Position numbers and translations under genes: made by a program
Notes under the pieces: generated by a model
Seen by the model: the letters and a program-made list of their open reading frames with translations, nothing else
Database searches by the model: none
Told to the model about the DNA's origin: nothing
Part shown: in pieces, positions 16,001 to 21,419 of the stretch
Layout: every line of letters starts with the position of its first letter
Numbering within the stretch: position 1 is the first letter of the stretch
IMG/VR virus record: IMGVR_UViG_3300030104_005486
Location: 1 to 30,122 of that record
Origin: a virus
Strand: one strand, 5' to 3'
DNA: 30,122 nucleotides

Positions 16001-17465
16001 TGATTCAACAAATTCAACAAATATGGGCTTGTTCTTAGATGGTGGAACAGTCCAGTTTGAAGACGACGGCGGTGTAACAAGAACTATGCAGAAAGACATC
16101 AATATGTATGGTGCCAGTATGTTCTTGAAGTTAGGTTCAGCAGATTCAAGTTACACAGCAACAGAATCTGAAGTGATTTTTGGTCACTCAATTGTGACAG
16201 ATGACTTTGGCAATGAATATATGAGTGACTATCAACACCAGTATCCTCAAAACTCAAACAGGTTCAAGAGAAGATACAACTATCCTACAATGTTGTTCTC
16301 AAGTGCAAAACATCCATCCAACACAAAATTTGGTGGTTTCATATCCACTATCAATGGACATCCATCAGGTGGTCAAACTACAGGTTGTGCGGATATGTAT
16401 ATAGGTGCTTATCCAGTTAGTTTAGGTGTCACGGACTCAGCCGCAAATATGGACGCACTGAACACAGGTAAAGTCAGTATCATAGTTGGTGGTAAATCAG
16501 CACAGACATTTTCAACATATGGTGGAAGCACAGATTACAAATACAGAATAAAAGAAGTTGTGAAATATGATATGCCAACAACAGGAACAGTGGCAGGTGG
16601 CAACTTGGTAGAACAGGGTGCGAGAGCAACATTCTTGGAACCTTTTGTTTTAGCAAACAAGACAACGACGGAAAGAAATACCTATGGTGCCGCGGAAGGT
16701 ATGACAATTTGGAACACAACGACTGATCAACTTGAAATCTACAATGGTTCAAGTTGGGGTCCATTGGGTTCAACAACAATCAACAACAATGCAGATAACA
16801 GAGTTATTACAGGTAGTGGCACATCAAATACTTTAGAAGGTGAGGCTAACTTAACTTTTGATGGTAGTAAATTAGATATTACAAATTCTGGATCTGGAGA
16901 TTCTTTTACAGTTACCAATTCTTCTGGTGCTATGGCTAATGATGCGGCGGCTGTAAAAATTAATGTAACTGATACTTCAGATACAGATAATTGGTATGCT
17001 TTACATATCTTAAATAATGGCACTTCTAAATTTTCTATTACAGGAAGTGGTCTAACAACAATAAATTATTTGGCACAAAATTCTGATGTCCAAACAAACA
17101 ATGCAAGACAATTAACAACTTCATCAGATATGAGGTTAAAAAATGATAAAGGTTTATTAACTGATGCAACAACAAAAATTAAACAATTAAAACCTCGTTA
17201 TTTTAAATGGAAAGATGATGTTGAAAAAAATGGCGAAGATAATGCTTTGCAACAATTAGGTTTCTTTTCACAAGAAGTAAATCCAATTATACCAGAAGCC
17301 GCTTGTAAAGTAGCATTAAAAGATGAAGATGGAAATGCTATATTAGATAGTGAAGGCAATCAAGATTATAGTTGGGGATTAAACACAAGAGCCATAGTAG
17401 CAACTTTGGTAAAAACTGTTCAAGAACTTGAAGCAAGAATTAAAACATTAGAGGACAATCAATAA
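13023..17465 (+). CDS. Tail fibre with T7-type N-terminus and S74 chaperone C-terminus
   Basis: A 1480-residue protein. Residues 1-230 form the T7 tail-fibre attachment domain: YTANGSTTEFAFTF at the start, then VFVNGVQKTIGAGNDYTV, HIVTIKRDV and LNSEFD. The shaft has repeated units: E..NLYYTDAR/NLYFTDAR/NLYFTTAR near 414, 473 and 612, a degenerate copy near 590, and a DTPA unit near 379 and 636. The end, from SSDMRLKND at about 1368 through LGFFSQEVNPIIPEA, is a Peptidase_S74 intramolecular chaperone, which cuts itself off after trimer folding. G+C falls from about 43% (15961-16020) to about 25% (16981-17160), so the tip-to-chaperone end looks exchanged from another source. It probably determines host range. 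Confidence 0.92.
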   Translation: MAVTSTTPSIQYTANGSTTEFAFTFVVPASDSGGTISSSTGSISSSSNSLTVTDSNFFYTNDLQGKAITIAGAGSGSATLETTITTVNSATNVTLGTTASTTVSGQNVVVTTGTYATTLNNNSDIQVFVNGVQKTIGAGNDYTVLLNVGDDANKAGKVIFNSAPTDTHIVTIKRDVTLARTTDFQTGGALTAKTLNSEFDTMIMAIQDTQYDTTAGAVKFPEDETPTSSFLPAVSTRRHKLLAFDSAGEFSMKDDISTGNFAITGTTVRGTTALKTPMLQSTSANDALGITSDGHLTVSQSLTAGTVDINGGAIDGTTIGASTPSTGVFTTLQTSGNTVINGLTYPSSDGSAGYVLKTDGSGALAFDSVAGLSLFTALTDTPANYTGHANKYLKINGAENGIGFDALQTSEVTEDTNLYYTDARVDSRITSTWFVDEDNMSSNSATKFPTQQSVKAYVDSQILSKDNSDEITEGSSNLYFTDARARGAVSVTDSGGDGSLAYNNSTGVFTYTGPSASEVRAHITGTSPVSISSGAISVADASATDKGIAAFHNTNFTVSSGTVSIKTDGVDNTHLDFGTTGNKISTDDIPEGSNNKFFTTNGGALNADSLPEGSTNLYFTTARADARIANASITALSDTPASLSGMGGKFLKVNAGANAIDFVTHTFIQSVLEDTTPELGGNLNVNDKIIENTTTNNGHIKFKPDQTSATGNYGHAGGWGWAGGTTHFNGPLSITEDDTPDIGEIYNQGIQITATGDSFPAVVLQAKSDNDRFGNIWFLRSGSDSGDARVSDGNTLGGFYASGFAAAGSGQNYNTVSSACYFVAAGDHSDSNSGGYFQVRSTNEGSTSQRTIVDFKGNRAHFNPSNENVDFRVDGDTNDNIFFVDAGNERVGVKTSSPDTDFHVAGTFKADTLDSSFVLSKIHNVHTATPTDGQFLKYVNANSRWEPATIGYVATQAADQITNGFMIKDTLNATVGSGWTGANNTGSDGATGVDSTNSTNMGLFLDGGTVQFEDDGGVTRTMQKDINMYGASMFLKLGSADSSYTATESEVIFGHSIVTDDFGNEYMSDYQHQYPQNSNRFKRRYNYPTMLFSSAKHPSNTKFGGFISTINGHPSGGQTTGCADMYIGAYPVSLGVTDSAANMDALNTGKVSIIVGGKSAQTFSTYGGSTDYKYRIKEVVKYDMPTTGTVAGGNLVEQGARATFLEPFVLANKTTTERNTYGAAEGMTIWNTTTDQLEIYNGSSWGPLGSTTINNNADNRVITGSGTSNTLEGEANLTFDGSKLDITNSGSGDSFTVTNSSGAMANDAAAVKINVTDTSDTDNWYALHILNNGTSKFSITGSGLTTINYLAQNSDVQTNNARQLTTSSDMRLKNDKGLLTDATTKIKQLKPRYFKWKDDVEKNGEDNALQQLGFFSQEVNPIIPEAACKVALKDEDGNAILDSEGNQDYSWGLNTRAIVATLVKTVQELEARIKTLEDNQ

Positions 17466-17566
17466 TGGCAAAATTCAAAGTGTGCAGATGTATATGTGTG
17501 TGGTGTGCTATAAAGAAACCATTCAAGGCATATTGGAAATGGACTATGGGCGGCTATGACAAATAA
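17465..17566 (+). CDS. Small Cys-rich basic protein (33 aa)
   Basis: The ATG overlaps the tail-fibre stop (TAATG at 17463-17467), and the frame runs 33 codons. The product has four cysteines in CxCxCxxC (VCRCICVWCAIKK), then a Trp/Lys-rich tail (YWKWTMGGYDK). It overlaps the holin-like gene by 11 bases, so the three genes may be translationally coupled. The Cys cluster could bind metal or the membrane. Function unknown; it may be a lysis accessory. Confidence 0.5.
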   Translation: MAKFKVCRCICVWCAIKKPFKAYWKWTMGGYDK

Positions 17567-17735
17567 GAATTCAACAGCAGAGAGATTGGCACGTTTGGAA
17601 ACAAAATTAGATCTCTTGATGTCAAACCACCTTCATCACGTGGAAAAAAGATTAACACGATTGGAAGGTGGAATGATTGGCCTGTTGGTGTTTGCTGTTA
17701 CAAACTTATTGGTTGTTGTTTGGAATCTGCTGTAG
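17556..17735 (+). CDS. XhlA-like holin / lysis membrane protein
   Basis: A 59-residue protein starting at ATG 17556. The N-terminal half is a short amphipathic coiled coil with RLARLETKLDLL and HHVEKRLTRLEGG. The C-terminal half is a single membrane segment (MIGLLVFAVTNLLVVVWNLL) ending at the stop. This coiled coil plus C-terminal membrane helix is the layout of the haemolysin XhlA family, linked to host lysis. The position after the tail fibre is where lysis genes often occur. Its last 38 bases overlap the convergent leftward gene. No endolysin is recognised nearby. Topology and layout are seen; function is inferred. Confidence 0.7.
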   Translation: MTNKNSTAERLARLETKLDLLMSNHLHHVEKRLTRLEGGMIGLLVFAVTNLLVVVWNLL

Positions 17736-18375
17736 GCAGTAAATTATCTAAATCAACACTCGTGTTCCTATTAGGATTATCTAAATCAACAAAATCTATC
17801 ATCAATTTATTCAGTTGTTGTTCAATATGTTCAATGCCTGTTTCAATTTTTTTACCTTTGAAATCACGATAATATTTTCTTATTGATCCAACCCTCTCAG
17901 GATGATTGCTGTTATTGAGCCAAATAATATTGATCCTTTTCAGTTCTTCATCTATCTGATCTCGCAAATAATTAACAAATCTATTTTGATTTTTGATCAT
18001 CTCTAAACTTGGTTGTTCATTGTCAGGATCATTTATAACCCTTGCGTATTTTTGGATCATACCTGAAGCAAGTCTATATGGTGATTGTTTCCATTCAGCA
18101 TCGTACTTGTCTATTTGTTTTTTCCTAAATATGTTGGTCGCTTTGGTAAACATCTTTCCAAATACAGGTTTTATTATTGTATTGCCTTTGCATTTGACTT
18201 TTTGATTTGATCCACCATTACTCATTGCTTTGAACAGTTGATGTTTTTTTGCATTCAGTTCCATTAGAGTTGAAAATGCTTCAATGCTTTTCGTAGCAAG
18301 TTCAACATTTTGATCGCTCAAACAGTAAACGTTATCAACTCTCTTTGTGTTGATTGTATATTCGTAATATATCAT
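17698..18375 (-). CDS. Hypothetical protein, second gene of leftward operon
   Basis: A 225-residue protein. I choose ATG 18375 because AAGGAATA lies just before it, within the end of the upstream gene, and an earlier start would overlap that gene. The sequence is polar and helical. The N-terminus (IYYEYTINTKRVDNVYCLSD) is followed by a Lys-rich middle (MFTKATNIFRKKQIDKYDAEWK) and a C-terminus with RVGSIRKYYRDFKGKK. No domain recognised. With the gene before it, it forms the only leftward pair other than integrase, divergent from the non-coding RNA. That is a typical place for early, regulatory or recombination functions, but nothing in the sequence proves this. Confidence 0.65.
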   Translation of the reverse strand: MIYYEYTINTKRVDNVYCLSDQNVELATKSIEAFSTLMELNAKKHQLFKAMSNGGSNQKVKCKGNTIIKPVFGKMFTKATNIFRKKQIDKYDAEWKQSPYRLASGMIQKYARVINDPDNEQPSLEMIKNQNRFVNYLRDQIDEELKRINIIWLNNSNHPERVGSIRKYYRDFKGKKIETGIEHIEQQLNKLMIDFVDLDNPNRNTSVDLDNLLPTADSKQQPISL

Positions 18376-18376
18376 A

Positions 18377-18988
18377 TTATTCCTTATCTGCGATTGTGTT
18401 ATCGTCTTGTTGTATTTGTTCCATTGCACTCAGTTCGTTTTTCATTGATTCCATCTGTGCTTTCCTTTTTGCTTTTTCTAATGCTTCACTCCAATCAGGT
18501 ATCGCGGGTGCCGATTGTTCTGCCAACATCTTTTGGGCCATATCTACGAACCTATTGGTTGATTTGGTCTTGTCGTGGTATGCAACCCTTGTCCCCAATT
18601 CCATTTTATAGCCGTAAAGTTTACCTGCCAAATGAGTTGCCATTTCTTCAGGTATGTCCATACCTTTCAAAGTTTCGATCAGTGTCAAAGGTGAGTTCTT
18701 GTTAATCAGTTCAACAAGATCTTTATCAATTGACCATATGTAACTTCTATCGGCAGAACTCACAGTGAGTTTTTTTAGATATTCAAAACCAGTTATGATG
18801 GTCAGTAATCTTCCAACCACTTTGTTGTCTGTTTTACCTGTAACTAATTTTGGTGTTATGATTCTCTGTGACACGCCCACGTCATCATCTAATTGTGATT
18901 TTGTCTTGATCTTGATGTTACCTGTGATTGCCACTGAATAGTCATTTTTGTCAAACGTACATAATGTATATATTGTTGCTGTTGCCAT
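18377..18988 (-). CDS. Hypothetical protein, first gene of leftward operon
   Basis: A 203-residue protein. ATG 18988 has AAAAAGGAA upstream. The first half has beta-like segments (TIYTLCTFDKNDYSVAITGN, RIITPKLVTG). The middle includes LLTIITGFEYLKKL and a helical portion with GMDIPEEMATHLAGKLYGYK. The C-terminal 60 residues are an Ala/Glu/Lys/Gln-rich helix likely to form a coiled coil. It is separated by one base from the downstream leftward gene. I do not recognise a family. Single-strand annealing or repressor functions are conceivable from position alone. Confidence 0.65.
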   Translation of the reverse strand: MATATIYTLCTFDKNDYSVAITGNIKIKTKSQLDDDVGVSQRIITPKLVTGKTDNKVVGRLLTIITGFEYLKKLTVSSADRSYIWSIDKDLVELINKNSPLTLIETLKGMDIPEEMATHLAGKLYGYKMELGTRVAYHDKTKSTNRFVDMAQKMLAEQSAPAIPDWSEALEKAKRKAQMESMKNELSAMEQIQQDDNTIADKE

Positions 18989-19020
18989 TGTTTAAATTCC
19001 TTTTTGTTGAGTTTTAATTA

Positions 19021-19050
19021 TTTATGTTTATTTTAATATTTTACGGTCAA
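19021..19050 (-). promoter_or_regulatory. Candidate promoter of leftward operon
   Basis: On the minus strand TTGACC (19045-19050) and CATAAA (19021-19026) are 18 bases apart, about 33 bases before ATG 18988. The -35 matches 5/6 and the -10 4/6. Alternative -10 registers exist in this AT-rich leader. Confidence 0.4.
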
Positions 19051-19089
19051 ACGGCTGAAATATACGACCTTTTTGTTTGCCACTTTTGT

Positions 19090-19119
19090 TTGAGGGGTAA
19101 AAACAGGGTTTTATATAAA
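19090..19119 (+). promoter_or_regulatory. Secondary rightward promoter candidate
   Basis: TTGAGG (19090-19095), 18 bases, TATAAA (19114-19119). It lies upstream of the better promoter at 19147-19176 and would start transcription near 19126. Confidence 0.3.
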
Positions 19120-19146
19120 TACAAATATAGAAGGAAAATTATGTTA

Positions 19147-19176
19147 TTGACTTTTTCAAGCACAATGCGTTACAAT
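19147..19176 (+). promoter_or_regulatory. Strong sigma-70-type promoter for the non-coding RNA
   Basis: TTGACT (19147-19152) and TACAAT (19171-19176) are 18 bases apart; each hexamer matches 5/6 of consensus. The predicted start is about 19182-19185, a few bases before the arm CCACTGT (19189-19195) that can close the following structured region. It is among the best promoter matches I saw in the window. Confidence 0.65.
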
Positions 19177-19182
19177 TAGATA

Positions 19183-19197
19183 TTAACCCCACTGTAT
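19183..19197 (+). repeat. 15-bp repeat, copy at 5' end of the non-coding RNA
   Basis: TTAACCCCACTGTAT is identical to 21324-21338, the last codons of the methyltransferase gene. The copies bound a 2.1-kb block of RNA, small genes and methyltransferase. A match this long somewhere in 30 kb is not very unlikely by chance, so any link to cassette movement is speculative. Confidence 0.5.
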
Positions 19198-19647
19198 CCT
19201 TCGCTAAGACGGTTTAAAGGTGGGATTATAGGCACGATAACCAAGGCAATTACAGGCTCACATAGGCGATATACTCTCCCAACAAAAACGGAAACTACTC
19301 TGTAACAACAGCGGCGAATTCCAAGAGAGATGTGGTGTTGCATTATCAACAATAGACAGATGCTATGAACACGCAGTCACCTGAAAGTGTTCTTAAAAAT
19401 CGATACAGTATGGTAAGGATAAAGAGCCAAAGCAGAATACTGTCTATAAAAACTGTTTCACCCGTAGCAGGGTGACCTATTGGCCAAATGAAAAACACTA
19501 TCCCACTTATCAATTAGAGAGATACTTTAACAACGAGTGACAACGAGTTGTTAGGCCAAACGTAGTTTGTGCCTGACCATACCACCAAAGAGATTGGCAA
19601 AATCAATGGTCGCATCTGACCAAATCAATTTGCTATAATCAAGTTAT

Positions 19648-19706
19648 GGCGTCAGGCAGATATCTCTATTAGGTCATAATCTCTGTTTGATGCCACTCCA
19701 TTTTTT
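19648..19706 (+). terminator. 3' stem and T-tract of the non-coding RNA
   Basis: GGCGTCAGGCAGA (19648-19660) pairs with TCTGTTTGATGCC (19682-19694) over 13 continuous base pairs, three of them G-T, with a 21-base loop. Six bases later come six T's (19701-19706). The gap before the T's is longer than ideal, so this may be a weak terminator or a 3' processing stem. Part of the stem competes with pairing to 19571-19577. Confidence 0.5.
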
Positions 19707-19786
19707 ATGAAATATATAATTGCTATCACAGTGGTGCATTTGTTGTTTGGGATATATCTGTATCTTTATCTTCAATAAATATTTGT

Positions 19787-20107
19787 ATGAGATCAGGAAG
19801 GCCACAGAACCCGGTAGTCAAGTCAAAGACAGATCACAAGGGATACGAGATCCAATTGCAGTCAGTGGATCAGGTGTACCAACTCACATATGATCACCGG
19901 ATCGCGTTGATCAGGTCAGACAGGAAAGTGATCAACTGTGGTTTCAAGTACGTCAAGACCTGTTGGAGCACCAGAGCCAGTGCCATCAATGCGGTCCGCA
20001 AATACAACCGGTTCTACAACACCACCCAGTTTGGTTTCATTGAGGTTGATATGTTCGGCAATCCAGAACAAGGAGTAGCCATATGGCCAAAGTCAAAGAA
20101 CAAATAA
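19787..20107 (+). CDS. Hypothetical protein (106 aa) after the non-coding RNA
   Basis: A 106-residue basic protein. The sequence mixes strands and aromatics (YEIQLQSVDQVYQLTYDHR, VINCGFKYVKTCWSTRASA, YNTTQFGFIEVDMFGN) and ends KSKNK. ATG 19787 lacks a clear ribosome site, so the start is uncertain and translation may be weak or controlled by the upstream RNA. Base composition is higher in G+C than the virion genes. The next small gene starts inside its 3' end, with AAGGAG provided by this gene, suggesting coupling. No family recognised. Confidence 0.55.
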   Translation: MRSGRPQNPVVKSKTDHKGYEIQLQSVDQVYQLTYDHRIALIRSDRKVINCGFKYVKTCWSTRASAINAVRKYNRFYNTTQFGFIEVDMFGNPEQGVAIWPKSKNK

Positions 20108-20217
20108 CTCACGAACCTGTGTTCCATAAGACCAGCATTGGTAGGAAACCTTCCACCTGTAAGATGAACAAATCAAAGAGAAGAAGTTTCAAGAAATACA
20201 GAGGACAGGGAAAATAG
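20083..20217 (+). CDS. Small basic marine-phage-type protein (44 aa)
   Basis: ATG 20083 follows AAGGAGTAGCC at good spacing and overlaps the preceding gene by 25 bases. The product reads HEPVFHKTSIGRKPST in the middle and ends MNKSKRRSFKKYRGQGK. I recall the same HKTSIGR...NKxKRRSxKKYRGQG pattern from small conserved proteins of marine phages, so this is probably a real gene of unknown function. It is strongly basic and may bind nucleic acid. The methyltransferase gene begins five bases after it. Confidence 0.7.
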   Translation: MAKVKEQITHEPVFHKTSIGRKPSTCKMNKSKRRSFKKYRGQGK

Positions 20218-20221
20218 CATT

Positions 20222-21340
20222 ATGCAATTCCAAATAATAAACAAAAACAACATAGAATATCTCAAGACACAACCAGACAATTTATTTGATTCAATCGTAA
20301 CAGACCCACCATATGGCATAGAATTTTTAGACAAAGATTGGGATTCAAACACCGGTGCCGTAGAAACTTGGCAGGAGTGTTTGAGGACACTGAAACCGGG
20401 TGGATACCTGTTGGCCTTTAGTGCCGCGAGGACGTATCACCACTTGGCCACCAACATAGAACAAGTGGGATTTGAAATAAGAGATCAACTGATGTGGTTG
20501 TATGCCTCAGGCTTTCCCAAAGCACAAAAGATCAAAGGACACGAAGGTTGGAAAACGGCACTTAAACCAGCACACGAACCCATAGTGATGGCACGAAAAC
20601 CATTCAAAGGTAGCACATATAAAAATATGGAACAACACGGTGTTGGAGCACTCAACATAGATGAGTCAAGGGTGCCATATGAAAATGAAAGAGATTTAGA
20701 CATATATGTGAATAATATTAAAGGCCCTTTAGAAAGAAGCACAGCCAAAGCGGGTGACAATATAGGAATGCACGAAGGCAAGACAGGATTCAAAGCACAG
20801 AAAGGCAAAGTGGGTGAGGATTTTTATACACCAGAGCAAGGTAGATATCCATCTAATGTGTTGGGCGAAGTGGAAGGTCATCAGCAGTATTTCTATTGTC
20901 CCAAAGTGAGTAGGAAAGAAAGGCATTGTGGATTTGAGACAATACCATACCAAGGAAACAGTGAGCCAAGTGGTATGTATGGACCCAATCAAGCGGCGGC
21001 AAGAAAAAATCAATCTACTAAAGGCAACAACCACCCAACCGTGAAGCCAGTAGAACTAATGAAGTATTTGATCAAGTTGGTCACACCTAAAAATGGTCAA
21101 GTGTTGGATCCATTTTGCGGATCAGGATCAACAGGTATGGCCGCAGTAGAACTTGGACATACATTTACAGGTATTGAATTAGATCCCAACTACGTTGATA
21201 TATCAAACCGTAGGATAGCGGCTTGGAACAAGAAGACACCACAACAGGAACAATTTGAAAAGGTATTTGAAAATGTGGATTTAGATCAAATCCACGGGGG
21301 TAGTAACACCCCACCCAGAGGCTTTAACCCCACTGTATGA
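20222..21340 (+). CDS. DNA methyltransferase, beta-class (N6-adenine or N4-cytosine)
   Basis: A 372-residue protein; start supported by AGGGAAA. The catalytic motif IV TDPPYGIEF is at residues 27-35, and the AdoMet-binding motif I VLDPFCGSGSTGMAAVELG is near 294-312. Catalytic motif before AdoMet motif is the beta-class order of the N6_N4_Mtase family. DPPY favours N6-adenine over SPPY-type cytosine. The central part (about 110-240) is the variable target-recognition region. No restriction endonuclease partner is visible, so it is an orphan enzyme. It probably protects phage DNA or alters its regulation. The gene converges on integrase, with about 80 bases between. Confidence 0.93.
   Translation: MQFQIINKNNIEYLKTQPDNLFDSIVTDPPYGIEFLDKDWDSNTGAVETWQECLRTLKPGGYLLAFSAARTYHHLATNIEQVGFEIRDQLMWLYASGFPKAQKIKGHEGWKTALKPAHEPIVMARKPFKGSTYKNMEQHGVGALNIDESRVPYENERDLDIYVNNIKGPLERSTAKAGDNIGMHEGKTGFKAQKGKVGEDFYTPEQGRYPSNVLGEVEGHQQYFYCPKVSRKERHCGFETIPYQGNSEPSGMYGPNQAAARKNQSTKGNNHPTVKPVELMKYLIKLVTPKNGQVLDPFCGSGSTGMAAVELGHTFTGIELDPNYVDISNRRIAAWNKKTPQQEQFEKVFENVDLDQIHGGSNTPPRGFNPTV
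21324..21338 (+). repeat. 15-bp repeat, copy at 3' end of methyltransferase gene
   Basis: Second copy of TTAACCCCACTGTAT, encoding the C-terminal residues NPTV and running into the stop TGA at 21338-21340. See the copy at 19183-19197. Confidence 0.5.
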
Positions 21341-21372
21341 CGCTTAAAATGAATCTTTTTTAGGCAGTAAGT

Positions 21373-21395
21373 AGCAAATATATGATGATATTGCT
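21373..21395. other. Hairpin between convergent methyltransferase and integrase genes
   Basis: AGCAAATAT (21373-21381) pairs with ATATTGCT (21388-21395) with one bulged A and a six-base loop. It sits where two convergent genes end and could slow transcription both ways, but neither side has a T-run. Confidence 0.3.
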
Positions 21396-21419
21396 TATTA
21401 TGATGATTTCCATATTTTT

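Larger units (their letters stand above)
19183..19706 (+). ncRNA. Large structured non-coding RNA (about 520 nt), class unidentified
   Basis: Between 18989 and 19786 there is no credible gene in any frame. A good promoter ends just upstream, and a stem with six T's ends at 19706. Pairings seen: 19218-19226/19500-19508 (9 bp, one G-T), 19352-19359/19440-19447 (8 bp), hairpins 19336-19351, 19367-19392, 19458-19475 (TCACCC-GTAGCA-GGGTGA), 19528-19552 (TAACAAC/GTTGTTA), 19557-19569 (CAAAC-GTA-GTTTG) and 19607-19622 (TGGTC/GACCA) inside 19597-19601/19629-19633. Also 19518-19524/19661-19667 and 19571-19577/19651-19657. Some are mutually exclusive, for example 19571-19577 with 19549-19555 or 19651-19657. 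Isolated 7-bp pairs are expected by chance; the dense nested set plus promoter and end signal is the case. Size and phage context recall ROOL/GOLLD RNAs, but no consensus match is claimed. No group I intron, tmRNA or RNase P signature was seen. Confidence 0.6.

Noticed and set aside
13023-17465. Repeats resembling an array
   Set aside because: They are in-frame coding repeats of the fibre shaft with variable spacing, not a CRISPR array. None was seen elsewhere.
19141-19179. 12-codon leader-peptide ORF (MLLTFSSTMRYN) with AGAAGGA upstream
   Set aside because: It coincides with the -35 and -10 elements of the promoter at 19147-19176. It would be made only from the weaker upstream promoter. Possible, but not supported enough to annotate.
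19183-19706. Group I intron, tmRNA or RNase P RNA identity for the structured RNA
   Set aside because: No conserved core elements of these families were found, and no split gene flanks it. A named class cannot be assigned by eye.
21373-21395. Bidirectional terminator between methyltransferase and integrase
   Set aside because: The stem is AT-rich with a bulge and neither side has a T-run. Kept only as a low-confidence hairpin.
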